Assembly: GCA_934168205.1 (NCBI GenBank)
Contig: CAKPMX010000001.1
Location: 186,001 to 250,000, forward strand
Direction: 5' to 3'
Origin: an uncultured Bacilli bacterium
Lineage (GTDB): Bacteria > Bacillota_I > Bacilli_A > RF39 > UBA660
DNA: 64,000 nt
Shown here: positions 17,606-26,774 of the stretch, piece after piece
Numbering within the stretch: position 1 is the stretch's first letter
Layout: each line of letters begins with the position of its first letter
Position numbers and translations under genes: made by a program
The notes under the pieces: generated by a model
Seen by the model: the letters and a program-made list of their open reading frames with translations, nothing else
The model's database searches: none
What the model was told of the DNA's origin: nothing

Positions 17606-18475
17606 CTAAAACACCCTATATACAAAATACACAATTAGACTTGTTATTAAAAAAAGTACTATAAATAACAAAATACTAAAAATAACGACTTCTTTAATTC
17701 CATAAATCACATTATCAGTACTAAATATAACCTTACCCGTTTGCCCATTTACAATTATCATATAATTTTTATCTCTATATTTTTTATTAAGGATAAAAAA
17801 TGGTAATAAAATACTTTTAGTAGAAACACTAGTAACATTAATACTATTATTATTCAATACATTTTCTTGATGTTTAATACGATTAGAAACAGCAGAAATA
17901 CTAGCATCTATACAGTTAGACTTAACTTCATCCAACGTACTTTCACTATCTAAATCACCAAGACCTACTAAAATATCATCAACACCCTCAAAATAGCTAA
18001 GTTCATCATAATGAAAAGGAGATTTTAAAAAAACATCAGGTAACGAAGAAATACTGGAAGACATAATATTATTAAATTCTAAATGATTATTATTTCTAAC
18101 TAAATAACTAGAAGTCTCTTTATGATCATAATTTTTATCTTTAAAATAACGATAATCATTAGAATTAAAAGCCAATTCACCATCAACAACAACATCATAA
18201 ATAAAAAAAGGTAAATAAATCTGCACTATATCCTTAACATTAGTATTTTTTTTAAAAGCAATAGGTACAAGCGTTTTTTCAAAAAACTCTTTAATAAAAC
18301 GATTAGCTTGAACTTTATCGTACTTAAAAGGTATATATTGTTTTACTGGTAGTTCATAATTTTCATCCACAATATCAACTTTTTCACAACAATTAGGGCA
18401 ACTAGTAAAAGTATTATTTGTCGTCACAAATTTAAAAGAACAAGTATTATTACTACATTTATAAAGATACACCAT
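17606..18475 (-). CDS. Zinc-ribbon membrane protein, YdjG-like (shorter paralogue)
   Basis: About 289 residues. The N-terminal zinc ribbon has CxxNxC and CPNCC pairs (residues 5-35), the middle repeats the arrangement of the larger upstream protein (VKQYIPFKYDKVQANRFIKE resembles VVLPFSVTKDVAKGQIEKF there), and a membrane helix closes the protein. It seems to be a diverged or shortened duplicate of the 486-residue zinc-ribbon protein. A GTG at 18484 is possible, but GAAGAG spacing favours the ATG at 18475. It is separated from the larger paralogue by 71 bases that contain a terminator-like hairpin. Confidence 0.65.
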   Translation of the reverse strand: MVYLYKCSNNTCSFKFVTTNNTFTSCPNCCEKVDIVDENYELPVKQYIPFKYDKVQANRFIKEFFEKTLVPIAFKKNTNVKDIVQIYLPFFIYDVVVDGELAFNSNDYRYFKDKNYDHKETSSYLVRNNNHLEFNNIMSSSISSLPDVFLKSPFHYDELSYFEGVDDILVGLGDLDSESTLDEVKSNCIDASISAVSNRIKHQENVLNNNSINVTSVSTKSILLPFFILNKKYRDKNYMIIVNGQTGKVIFSTDNVIYGIKEVVIFSILLFIVLFLITSLIVYFVYRVF

Positions 18476-18515
18476 TATTACCACACTCTTCTCTTATAAA
18501 GATTATATCAAAAGA

Positions 18516-18541
18516 AAAAGACGCTATCAAGCGTCCTTAAA
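18516..18541 (-). terminator. Hairpin with T-run inside the ydj-like gene set
   Basis: Minus-strand GACGCT and AGCGTC enclose TGAT, followed by TTTTTC. It stands between two genes of the set, so downstream genes may be transcribed less or from a promoter of their own. Confidence 0.75.
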
Positions 18542-18546
18542 ATTAA

Positions 18547-20007
18547 TTACTTTATATTGATATTAATGTTATCAACTATTGTATTAATAATATTGCCTGA
18601 GCCAAAAGAACCATTTACAGAAGTATTATTAGCACCAGACATATGAGAATTTTGTAATTCTGTAAGTCTTTTTACATAATTATCTGTTCTTTGTAAATTA
18701 CGCACTTCATTTTTAGTTTCTAATTCATGTTTATGTCTAGCACCAGAATTACGATATCTAGAATACATAATAATGAAATATAAAATACCAGATGATAGGA
18801 ATATATAATTATAGTCAAAATCTATATAAGTCATTCCCAAATATCCTAAAAATTCTACAAAAAGTGAAACTAAAATCAATAATGGCATATGTATTGGTAC
18901 ACTACCCATAGTCTCTTTAGTTCTAGCATTAACTGCCACATAATGTAAAATACTTTTATTTCCTTTTATCTGTTGATAACTATATAACCAAACTGGTAAA
19001 TATGAAGCTTTCCATTGCTGTCCTTTAACATCAAAATCTTCTTGACTCCAAGCAACACCTCTATTATATTCTGTTAAAGATTCATTAGCTGCAAATCTTG
19101 CAATATCTTGTGCTTGTTCCTTAACTAAAGGTTTTAATTGCTCAATATTAATATCTCTTCTTTCAGAAGTATAACCTCTTAAAAAGTTAGCATTATATTT
19201 AACACAGTTTTCTATATCAAATGGCATTATAGCGTTGATAACATTATTAGTCTTAGCAGCTGATGTATTATTAAGTCTATCAGAATTAGATTCAACTGTT
19301 AACCCTTCAATAGAAAAATCAAATTCTCTTTTTACATTAAATAAATCAGCATCATAATAAGTTCTAGAATTTTCATCAGAACCTCTTGTATAAGTTCTAA
19401 CTAATTTTTCTCCTTGTCCTACTAATTTTACATGTGAATTAATATCTACCAACATATATGGAAAATATACACCCATGATATTTTGAGTAGTAAACTCTTT
19501 TTTAAACTTTGGATGAGCAAAGAACTTTCTAGAACCAACAAATTTTTCTATCTGACCTTTCGCAACATCTTTAGTTACTGAAAAAGGTAAAACAACATCT
19601 GGAATAGCTCCATTTGGAATTTGTTGATTAACTGATAATATATTACGACACCAGTGACATCTAGCTTGTGTAGAAGAAGCAGTGTCAACAACTACTTCTG
19701 CTCCACAACTACTACATTTAAATGTAAGTACATCTTTAGTATCAGCAATTATATCTTTTGCTCCAGATCCTAAAATTTCGCCAGACAACTCTTTAATATC
19801 TGTTTGCATACCAGATATTTTTTCACTTTCAAATTCATGACGACAGAAATTACATCTTAATTTACCTGTCGAAACATTTAAACTAATATCAGTAGAACCA
19901 CATTTCGGACATTTTTCTTGTCCATCTTTAGCACCAACATCAGTTTGAACTATCGTAGGAGAAGAATTATTAACTTCAGGCACACCCTTCTTTTCTTCAT
20001 CCTGCAT
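18547..20007 (-). CDS. TFIIB-type zinc-ribbon membrane protein (YdjG-like)
   Basis: 486 residues. Two zinc ribbons near the N-terminus: CPKCGSTDIS with CNFC (residues 33-55) and CSSCGAEV with CHWC (about 93-118). A long middle domain of conserved type (YFPYMLVDINSHV, YTSERRD) follows, then two membrane helices near 375-420 and a glycine/asparagine-rich tail. This matches the YdjG type of TFIIB-ribbon membrane proteins, which stand with SPFH and TPM genes. It begins three bases after the SPFH gene stop. The molecular role is not known; a scaffold at the membrane is inferred from the YdjFGHI work in B. subtilis. Confidence 0.78.
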   Translation of the reverse strand: MQDEEKKGVPEVNNSSPTIVQTDVGAKDGQEKCPKCGSTDISLNVSTGKLRCNFCRHEFESEKISGMQTDIKELSGEILGSGAKDIIADTKDVLTFKCSSCGAEVVVDTASSTQARCHWCRNILSVNQQIPNGAIPDVVLPFSVTKDVAKGQIEKFVGSRKFFAHPKFKKEFTTQNIMGVYFPYMLVDINSHVKLVGQGEKLVRTYTRGSDENSRTYYDADLFNVKREFDFSIEGLTVESNSDRLNNTSAAKTNNVINAIMPFDIENCVKYNANFLRGYTSERRDINIEQLKPLVKEQAQDIARFAANESLTEYNRGVAWSQEDFDVKGQQWKASYLPVWLYSYQQIKGNKSILHYVAVNARTKETMGSVPIHMPLLILVSLFVEFLGYLGMTYIDFDYNYIFLSSGILYFIIMYSRYRNSGARHKHELETKNEVRNLQRTDNYVKRLTELQNSHMSGANNTSVNGSFGSGNIINTIVDNININIK

Positions 20008-20010
20008 AGA

Positions 20011-21210
20011 CTAAATACCTAATAAACTTTTCTTTTTAGCATCAAAATCTGCTTGAGAAATAACTCCAGCATCTAATAATTCTTTAGCTTTTTTTAATTC
20101 CTCATAAGGATCAGCTGCAGGAGTAGCAGTAGCTTGTGCAGCACCTACATTAATAAATGGATTGGTACCAGTTGCTTCTTGTTGAGTACTTTGTGCCATT
20201 CCATTAGCAGCATTCATTCCCATACCCATAAATGCCATTGTTGCTCCAGCACCAGCAGGATTCTCACCAGCTGCTTGTACACCACGAGCAATAGATTGTT
20301 GCATGAATGAATTACCTCTATTACCAGATAAAGCATCAGCTTTCTTAACATCACTAAGTAATTTCTTAGTATCTTCATCGTATTCAATAGCAAGAATTGC
20401 AGTCTTAACAATTTCTAAACCTCTAGAAGCCTTCCATTGATATGCATCTTCAACTGCCTTAGCCATTGCTTGAGCAAATCCAATTTGATCAGCTTGAATT
20501 TTAGAAATACGATTACCCTTGCTTGGATCATTAGTATAATTAGCAAAAGCTGCTGATAAAGTACCAACTACCTCACTAAATAATTGATTACTAGCATCAT
20601 TATCCATATCATTAAAATCAAATGCAGGAGCTCCTGGTTGTAAGAATTTAACAGGAACAAAGTTTTTAACAAATAGTATTGGATCAACTATTTTAATACT
20701 ATAAGTTCCTCTAGTAATTGCTCCAACCTGTGCATTTAGATATGCATCATCCCAATAAATTTCAGATTGAGTACCAAATTTATTATTTGGTATTTCTTTT
20801 AAGTTAACATAAAATGCTAATTGTTGAGAACCTGGTTGTCCACCAAATTTAAATCTTTCCCAAGATTGTCCTAATGTAGATGATAAAATACCATCACCAG
20901 CAAATAATGATTTAGAGTTAACATCATCACTCTTAAATTCATAACCACCAGCTTCAGCAATTAAACCAGTAATTTGTCCATCTTGAACTGTGATTAATGC
21001 AGTTCCTTCTGGAACAATCATCTTGCTTCCGTTAGTAATAATATTTTCAGAACCTTTGTAGTTTTCACCACGTCCAGCATTTGTACCAGATGGTACTGCT
21101 TGAAATAATGCTGCTGTTGCAGGTACATCAGTTCTTGGTACATAAAAATCTTTCCATTGATCAGCAAAAGATCCAGATAAAGCACCAGTAAAAGCTTTAA
21201 TAAATCCCAT
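20011..21210 (-). CDS. SPFH-domain protein with C-terminal SHOCT (YdjI-like)
   Basis: 399 residues. A virion-core/SPFH domain (residues 25-270, beginning SFADQWKDFYVPR), a glycine/alanine/methionine-rich linker, and a SHOCT-type C-terminal motif (EELKKAKELLDAGVISQADF). No membrane helix; YdjI-type proteins associate with the membrane through partners. It is the first gene of the SPFH, zinc-ribbon, zinc-ribbon, TPM set. In B. subtilis the same proteins recruit the PspA homologue YdjF, but no pspA gene is present here. Confidence 0.85.
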   Translation of the reverse strand: MGFIKAFTGALSGSFADQWKDFYVPRTDVPATAALFQAVPSGTNAGRGENYKGSENIITNGSKMIVPEGTALITVQDGQITGLIAEAGGYEFKSDDVNSKSLFAGDGILSSTLGQSWERFKFGGQPGSQQLAFYVNLKEIPNNKFGTQSEIYWDDAYLNAQVGAITRGTYSIKIVDPILFVKNFVPVKFLQPGAPAFDFNDMDNDASNQLFSEVVGTLSAAFANYTNDPSKGNRISKIQADQIGFAQAMAKAVEDAYQWKASRGLEIVKTAILAIEYDEDTKKLLSDVKKADALSGNRGNSFMQQSIARGVQAAGENPAGAGATMAFMGMGMNAANGMAQSTQQEATGTNPFINVGAAQATATPAADPYEELKKAKELLDAGVISQADFDAKKKSLLGI

Positions 21211-21283
21211 AAAATACCTCTTTCTTATTTTATATATTCGATAGAAATTTTCAAAGTTTCTCCTATCTAATCTAATTATAACA

Positions 21284-21313
21284 AAAAAAAGCGTAGATAA
21301 CTACACTTTTATT
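21284..21313 (-). terminator. Terminator of serS
   Basis: Minus-strand GTGTAG and CTACGC enclose TTAT, followed by eight Ts; it overlaps the end of serS. Confidence 0.75.
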
Positions 21314-22586
21314 TTATATATTCTTTACCACCCATATATTTTTGCAAAGCTTTAGGTATTTTTATACTTCCATCTTCTTGATAATTGTTTTCAATTACAG
21401 CAATTAATCCTCTAGGAGTAGCAACAACAGTATTATTTAAAGTATGTAAGTAATATGTTCCTTTTTCCCCTTTAGTACGAATACCTAAACGTCTAGCTTG
21501 AGCATCTCCTAATGTTGAACAACTTCCAACCTCGAAATATTTCTTTTGTCTAGGACTCCAAGCTTCAATATCACAAGATTTAACTTTTAAATCAGCTAAG
21601 TCTCCAGAGCAACACTCAAGTTGTCTAACAGGAACATCTAAACTTCTAAAGAAATCAACTGTAAGCTTCCACATTTTATTATACCAATCCATACTTTCTT
21701 CTGGCTCACATATAACAATCATTTCTTGTTTTTCAAATTGATGAACACGGTAAAGTCCTCTTTCCTCTAAACCGTGACTTCCACCTTCTTTCCTAAAACA
21801 AGGAGAATAACTTGTCATATGTACTGGTAACTCTTCTTTCTTAATAATTTGATCTTTAAACTTACCTATCATACTATGTTCACTAGTTCCAATTAAGTAT
21901 AAATCTTCACCTTCAATTTTATACATCATAGCTTCCATTTCTGGAAAAGACATAACACCAGTAACAACATCAGAATGTATCATAAATGGTGGAATTGCAT
22001 AAGTAAAACCAGCATCTATCATAAAGTCTCTTGCATAAGCAAGCATTGCTTCATGAAGTCTCGCAATATCTCCAAGTAAATAATAAAATCCTTGTCCAGA
22101 TGTTCTACCAGCAGCATCCTTATCCATCCCTTTTAACTTTTCAATAATATCAGCATGATATGGGATTTCATAATCAGGAACAACTGGCTCACCAAATTTT
22201 TCTACTTCAACATTACAACTATCATCCTCACCTATAGGTACAGAAGGATCCATAATTTGTGGAATAACTAACATTTTATCTCTTATTTCACTTGTTAATT
22301 TTACTTGTTCTTCTTCTAATTTCTTAATTTCATCAGCACTTTCAGCTATCTTTTCTTTTACTTTATTAGCCTCATCTACTTTTTTCTCACTCATTAGTTT
22401 TCCAATTTCACTTGATAATTTATTCTTATCACCTTTTAATCCATCAACTGTAGTTTGTACTTCACGTACTCTTTTATCAAGTTCATAAACCTCATCTACT
22501 AATGGTAATTTCTCATCTTGAAACTTCTTCTTAATATTTTCTTTAACTAAATCCCTATTTTCTCTTATTAATTTAATATCTATCAT
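21309..22586 (-). CDS. serS: Seryl-tRNA synthetase
   Basis: 425 residues, full length. An N-terminal coiled-coil arm (residues 30-105, rich in K and E) that grips the tRNA, then a class II core with motif 2 (FRKEGGSHGLEERGLYRVHQ) and motif 3 (LNNTVVATPRGLIAVIENN). It charges tRNA-Ser. Expression is under a T-box leader lying directly upstream (22683-22875). GAGGAA precedes the ATG. Confidence 0.97.
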   Translation of the reverse strand: MIDIKLIRENRDLVKENIKKKFQDEKLPLVDEVYELDKRVREVQTTVDGLKGDKNKLSSEIGKLMSEKKVDEANKVKEKIAESADEIKKLEEEQVKLTSEIRDKMLVIPQIMDPSVPIGEDDSCNVEVEKFGEPVVPDYEIPYHADIIEKLKGMDKDAAGRTSGQGFYYLLGDIARLHEAMLAYARDFMIDAGFTYAIPPFMIHSDVVTGVMSFPEMEAMMYKIEGEDLYLIGTSEHSMIGKFKDQIIKKEELPVHMTSYSPCFRKEGGSHGLEERGLYRVHQFEKQEMIVICEPEESMDWYNKMWKLTVDFFRSLDVPVRQLECCSGDLADLKVKSCDIEAWSPRQKKYFEVGSCSTLGDAQARRLGIRTKGEKGTYYLHTLNNTVVATPRGLIAVIENNYQEDGSIKIPKALQKYMGGKEYIK

Positions 22587-22682
22587 ATCTATTCCTCATT
22601 TCTTTTTTCTATTTTAATAACATATTTACAATGTCTTACCCGAGACAAAATAACTAATCATATAAAATCCTCCTAAAAATAA

Positions 22683-22875
22683 AAAGAATGACACTATAAG
22701 GAGTGCTAAATAGCACGGTGCCATCCTTTATTTAACTTAATTAGATAACGGTATTAACCGGATAAAATATCATCTATAGAGTAGATAAATAAGTATTTAA
22801 CAGTCATTTTCACCAAACATGACTTCTCTTCGCTTAAATAGTCTTATTATTAGTTCTAATTATCGACTTGCTAAT
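22683..22875 (-). promoter_or_regulatory. T-box riboswitch leader of serS
   Basis: The minus-strand leader shows the T-box AGGATGGCACCGTGC (22713-22727, close to the canonical AGGGTGGNACCGCG), followed by the terminator stem in which AGGATGGCAC pairs with GTGTCATTCT and ends in TTTTT (about 22680-22690). Upstream lies Stem I, with AGAGAAGTCATG, the apical TTTGGTGAAAA and the pairing ATGACT. Uncharged tRNA-Ser would open the terminator. The exact specifier triplet was not fixed by eye. Confidence 0.9.
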
Positions 22876-22904
22876 ATTATATGTCATATTTAAAAAAATA
22901 TCAA
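22876..22904 (-). promoter_or_regulatory. Sigma-A promoter of the serS leader
   Basis: Minus strand: TTGATA (22899-22904), 17 bases, TATAAT (22876-22881), immediately upstream of the T-box Stem I. Confidence 0.85.
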
Positions 22905-22937
22905 CAACAATTTTATTAGTGCATACTATAACAAATT

Positions 22938-24104
22938 TTATTTAGTGCATACTATAACATCATTAGGTATAGTAATCTTTTTACTATCTTCAAAATCAAC
23001 TTTAAACTTTTTTAAGCTATCAAACTTTACGTCAGATATACTAAAATAATCATTTGCTGAAGTAATATAAAAATCCCTTTTATCATTATTTATTTTAACT
23101 TTAACATATCCAAAATATTTTACTTTTTCAGAATCATCAAAAACAGAACTATTAGAAAAGTCAATATAAAGAACTGAATCATCTGAAGCTAAATCTGCTG
23201 AAGTACAAGAGTATTTTCCTGATAAGTAATCCTTCTTTATTTCATTAACAATCTTAGTATTATCTTTTATAAAAATAAACTTTCTAACACCAGAAACAAT
23301 ATCATCATAATTAAAATATATCAAAGAAACAAAACTAATAAACATTAAACCCAAAGTAAGACTTAGTATTAACTTATTTCCCTGATAATTATTAACAAGA
23401 GCAACTTTTTCATCAACTTGGGTACTAGTACTTTGTATATAATAATTATTTTCATAAGCTGTAGCTGTATCAAAGGCTAATGCTGGTAAAACAATAGGAT
23501 AAAAAATAAAACAAAGTATTCCTGAAATCCTAAATTTACTAGCAAATTTAAATATAGAAACAATAAAAAGAATTTGACCAATGATAGGTATTAAGCCAAC
23601 TAAAAATAGCCAAGGGGACTTCATTGTTATATCAAAGTAAACATAACTATTATAAAAAGGAATAAAGAAACCCCACCAAGGTTTATTAGCCTTCATATAT
23701 ATAAACTGCATAGAAAGAGATTCTAAAAAGAATAATAAAAGTAAAATAAGTAAAATATTAAACCATGGATTTATTAAAGTACTTAAAGTATCATAACTAT
23801 CAGTATAAAAATATACAAAAGAAGCAATTATACCAATAATCAACAAACAGATATTAACTAAAACGCATGTTTTTTTATAACCAATATTCTTAGTAAAAAT
23901 ATAATTCTTACTAAGATCAGTTGTAATAGTACTTCCAGAACCAACAACATATGTATCTTTTTTAGAATTATTTTCAAACTTTCTCATAGAAGCATTTTCC
24001 GGATTACTATAATTAATATTTCCACATTTAATACAACATCTTTGATTTTTCTTCATTTCTGCACCACAACGATCACAGAAAATAATATCATCTCTTGAAG
24101 CCAT
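22938..24104 (-). CDS. Zinc-ribbon multi-pass membrane protein, unknown (DUF5684-like core)
   Basis: About 388 residues. An N-terminal zinc ribbon (CDRCGAEM with CCIKCGN), a cytoplasmic linker, five or six membrane helices including the segment KPWWGFFIPFYNSYVYFDI typical of DUF5684-type proteins, then one more helix and an extracellular C-terminal domain of about 110 residues. Function unknown. The protein could be extended to an ATG at 24146, but AGGAGATGATTAC stands directly before the ATG at 24104. It follows spoVS and its terminator. Confidence 0.65.
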   Translation of the reverse strand: MASRDDIIFCDRCGAEMKKNQRCCIKCGNINYSNPENASMRKFENNSKKDTYVVGSGSTITTDLSKNYIFTKNIGYKKTCVLVNICLLIIGIIASFVYFYTDSYDTLSTLINPWFNILLILLLLFFLESLSMQFIYMKANKPWWGFFIPFYNSYVYFDITMKSPWLFLVGLIPIIGQILFIVSIFKFASKFRISGILCFIFYPIVLPALAFDTATAYENNYYIQSTSTQVDEKVALVNNYQGNKLILSLTLGLMFISFVSLIYFNYDDIVSGVRKFIFIKDNTKIVNEIKKDYLSGKYSCTSADLASDDSVLYIDFSNSSVFDDSEKVKYFGYVKVKINNDKRDFYITSANDYFSISDVKFDSLKKFKVDFEDSKKITIPNDVIVCTK

Positions 24105-24147
24105 GTAATCATCTCCTATTATGATAATTTTACCATACAAAAGCACA

Positions 24148-24176
24148 AAAAAAAAGAGACTATTTAGCCTCTATAA
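24148..24176 (-). terminator. Terminator of spoVS
   Basis: Minus-strand AGAGGCT and AGTCTCT (one G-T pair) enclose AAAT, followed by nine Ts. Confidence 0.8.
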
Positions 24177-24420
24177 TTAATTTAATAGCCGTTCTTTCTT
24201 CACCATCAATAGCTATATCCTGAAAAGCCGGAATACAAACTAAATTTTTTCCAGATGGCGCTACAAATCCTCTCGCTATTGCTACTGCTTTTATAGCTTG
24301 ATTTAAAGCACCAGCTCCAACAGCTTGAATTTCAACAGCTCCTTTTTCTCTAAATACATTAGCAAGAGCCCCTGCTACACTATTAGGATTAGATTTACTG
24401 CTTACTTTAAGTGTTTCCAT
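24160..24420 (-). CDS. spoVS: Stage V sporulation protein S
   Basis: 86 residues, exactly the usual length of SpoVS. The sequence LKVSSKSNPNSVAGALANVF and QAVGAGALNQAIKAVAIARG is diagnostic of this small Alba-like nucleic-acid-binding protein, which affects progress to later stages of sporulation in B. subtilis. It is monocistronic, with its own terminator; ribosome site AAAGGAATG lies upstream. Together with cotE, the CotD-like protein and the YjcZ-like peptides it points to a spore-forming host. Confidence 0.96.
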   Translation of the reverse strand: METLKVSSKSNPNSVAGALANVFREKGAVEIQAVGAGALNQAIKAVAIARGFVAPSGKNLVCIPAFQDIAIDGEERTAIKLIIEAK

Positions 24421-24480
24421 ATATATTATTCATTCCTTTCTACACTTAAATATATGCAGTCATAACTTTAAAAATAACAA

Positions 24481-25449
24481 TTAATCTTTAATATATTTCA
24501 TTAACTCTTTTGTAATACATTCATACCCTTCAGAAGAAATATGTAAACCATCTTTAGTATAAGAAATATTTAAATTACCATCATTATCAACTAATTTGTT
24601 ATATAAATCAACATAAGTAATTTTCTCATCTTTAGCCAAGTCTTTTAATAAATCATTAACCTCAATAATTTTTTCATTATCAAATTCTATATCCTTAACA
24701 CTATCAGAAATCTTATCATCATCTGTTTTATTAATAGGATAAATGGACTCTAAATAAATTTCACTATAAGGTCTATTCTCTTTAATAAGTTTAATTATCT
24801 CTTTAGTATTAGAAACTATTTCAGAAACATCTTTTCCATTTCTTAAATCATTAATACCTATTAATAAAAATACTTTAGAAGGATTATAATCATACACTCG
24901 TTTTTTCATATTTTCAACTATACTGCTAGTAAAGTCCCCAGAAACACCAGAATTAACTACTGGATACCCTTCATAATATTCTTTTAAATCATATTGCTCA
25001 GTAATTGAGTCCCCCAAGAACAAATAGTTATTATCAACTACTTTTTCCACAATATCTTCTTTCTTAGTAATAACTTTTATTTTTTCACTATGATCAAAAA
25101 ATAAATAATGATATGCGATAAAAAGAATAAAACATAAACAAGAAATAGACAAAAGAACAATAATAAGAGTTGATTTATTCTTTTCTTCATAAACGTCATC
25201 AACTTTAGGTACTGGAACAACTTCATCAACTATCTTTTTAACTTTCTTCTTATCCTTTTTCTCCATAAAACTTGTATCTAAATTTATAGTAGCATCCAAA
25301 TCAACATCATCAAATACTAATTGTTGTTGCTGTGTTTTAGACAAATCTAAATCATCATAATTATCTTTAAGTTTTTCATAACGACTAAATTTACTATCAG
25401 TACTTATATATTTAGAGTTACTTTTATTCTTATTTTTATTCTTTGACAT
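24481..25449 (-). CDS. Membrane-anchored SGNH/GDSL hydrolase
   Basis: About 322 residues. A charged cytoplasmic N-terminus of about 95 residues, one membrane helix (STLIIVLLSISCLCFILFIA), then an extracellular SGNH domain: block I FLGDSITEQ with the catalytic Ser, Gly in NSGVSGD, block III LIGINDLRNG, block V DGLHIS with catalytic Asp and His. Such enzymes remove acyl or acetyl groups from lipids, teichoic acids or peptidoglycan; the target here is unknown. GGAGG six bases before the ATG at 25449 sets the start. Confidence 0.85.
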   Translation of the reverse strand: MSKNKNKNKSNSKYISTDSKFSRYEKLKDNYDDLDLSKTQQQQLVFDDVDLDATINLDTSFMEKKDKKKVKKIVDEVVPVPKVDDVYEEKNKSTLIIVLLSISCLCFILFIAYHYLFFDHSEKIKVITKKEDIVEKVVDNNYLFLGDSITEQYDLKEYYEGYPVVNSGVSGDFTSSIVENMKKRVYDYNPSKVFLLIGINDLRNGKDVSEIVSNTKEIIKLIKENRPYSEIYLESIYPINKTDDDKISDSVKDIEFDNEKIIEVNDLLKDLAKDEKITYVDLYNKLVDNDGNLNISYTKDGLHISSEGYECITKELMKYIKD

Positions 25450-25479
25450 ATACATCCTCCTACTACAAAAACAATTATA

Positions 25480-25516
25480 ACAAAGAAAAAGAAGAAATAC
25501 ATCTATATTTCCTCTA
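25480..25516 (-). terminator. Terminator after the dacA 3' part
   Basis: Minus-strand GGAAATA and TATTTC pair, followed by TTCTTTTTC. It ends the interrupted carboxypeptidase transcript. Confidence 0.6.
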
Positions 25517-25533
25517 AAATCAAAATATTTACA

Positions 25534-26049
25534 TTACAATTGACCAGATACAATACTCTTAATACTACTATAAAATAATTCTATAAAGCTTAACTCTTTA
25601 ACATTTTTTTTAACAATCAAATCAGTAGAAGAAATTTCCTTATCATTTTCTAATACCATCATTTTACCAACTGTACTTCCTGCCTTAATAGGTAATTTAA
25701 TATTATCCAAAACTATATTATATTTGTAATTATGTTTTTTATCATCAACTAATTCAACAACACCCAAATCGTTTTTTAATGAAACATCAACCATAGAACG
25801 ATTTGATTTATCTAATTTAATTTTTTCCACAACCTGACCAGACTTTTTTAACAAATTAAACTTTGTATTCATAAATCCATAATCTAAAAGAGCCATAGTC
25901 TCACTATTTCTAATCTTACTATTTTCTTCACCTAAAACTATAGCAATCAAACGCATATTATTCTTCTTAGCAGTTGCTGCTAAACAATAACCAGCATTAT
26001 CAGTATGTCCAGTTTTTAATCCGTCTGCTCCCTCATAAAAACGTACAAG
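25534..26049 (-). CDS. dacA: D-alanyl-D-alanine carboxypeptidase, C-terminal part (gene interrupted by mobile element)
   Basis: 171 codons that continue the frame of the N-terminal part at 30931-31565. The first residues read LVRFYEGADGLKTGHTDN, carrying the KTG box of penicillin-binding serine peptidases, then AGYCLAATAKKNN, then the PBP5-type C-terminal beta domain and a terminal amphipathic segment (IELFYSSIKSIVSGQL) that would hold the enzyme on the membrane. As it stands this part has no start of its own; an inner ATG at 25956 lacks the KTG box. Joining both flanks at the TTTA core gives an intact protein of 384 residues. The gene is therefore split rather than decayed. Confidence 0.88.
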   Translation of the reverse strand, partial: LVRFYEGADGLKTGHTDNAGYCLAATAKKNNMRLIAIVLGEENSKIRNSETMALLDYGFMNTKFNLLKKSGQVVEKIKLDKSNRSMVDVSLKNDLGVVELVDDKKHNYKYNIVLDNIKLPIKAGSTVGKMMVLENDKEISSTDLIVKKNVKELSFIELFYSSIKSIVSGQL

Positions 26050-26067
26050 TTTAGTCGTATGTTAATT
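26050..26067 (-). repeat. Right-hand attachment site: core TTTA plus 14-bp inverted repeat
   Basis: Plus strand TTTA (26050-26053) followed by GTCGTATGTTAATT (26054-26067). The 14-mer is the exact reverse complement of the one at 30913-30926. The chromosomal side continues the dacA 3' part. Confidence 0.85.
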
Positions 26068-26199
26068 AACGTAAAAAAAAATATGAAGCTTAACAATACT
26101 TTTAAATATACAAAATAATTGCTTTTTTAGTTCAAGTTTAAATATATCAAAAAAAAATCAGTTATATTGCAAACTAATCCTATAAGTAAATTATATATA

Positions 26200-26772
26200 T
26201 TATTCATATGTTTTTCTATTACGAACTATTATATTTTTAAACAAACGCAAGATTATTCTTATAATAGCAAAAGTCAAGGTATAACAATATAAATCTTTTA
26301 AAACATCTTCTCTTAATGAAAAATAATCAGATTTAACAACAAATTTTTGTCTTATACTTAAAACTTTTAATATTTTTAAATCTTCATATTTTATTACTTT
26401 TCTTCTTGAACACACCTCTGAACAATTAAATAATTTACAAGCCAAATTACTAGTTGGACAACCAGTATCAGATTTATATTTACATAATCTACAACAACCA
26501 TATTTATATTTGGTATTTTGATTAAGATAACACTGACAATTTTTAAATCCACATATATTTTCAAAAGCATTATAATCATCTATAATTTTACAAGCAGAAT
26601 CATAAATATAAGTTATTCTTTTTTTTCGATTTTTGATATTTAAAGCATTTACTATTATCTGGTCTTGAAGTTCTTCAGAATCAGTAGTAAAAGTTACAAA
26701 ACGGTATAAAAAGCTTTTATATAAAAACAAAAATCTAGTCGTTTTATAATAATTTTTAGCTATTTTCTTCAT
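26200..26772 (-). CDS. Cysteine-rich protein, unknown (element cargo)
   Basis: 190 residues with twelve cysteines, mostly between residues 60 and 115 (for example CGFKNCQC, CCRLCKY, CSEVC), flanked by basic and hydrophobic stretches. The cysteine block probably binds zinc or an iron-sulfur cluster, but the spacing does not match a family I recognise. The C-terminal stretch IIRIILRLFK is amphipathic. It starts two bases after the stop of the 181-residue gene, so the two are coupled. It is the last gene before the right attachment site. Confidence 0.6.
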   Translation of the reverse strand: MKKIAKNYYKTTRFLFLYKSFLYRFVTFTTDSEELQDQIIVNALNIKNRKKRITYIYDSACKIIDDYNAFENICGFKNCQCYLNQNTKYKYGCCRLCKYKSDTGCPTSNLACKLFNCSEVCSRRKVIKYEDLKILKVLSIRQKFVVKSDYFSLREDVLKDLYCYTLTFAIIRIILRLFKNIIVRNRKTYE

Positions 26773-26774
26773 TA

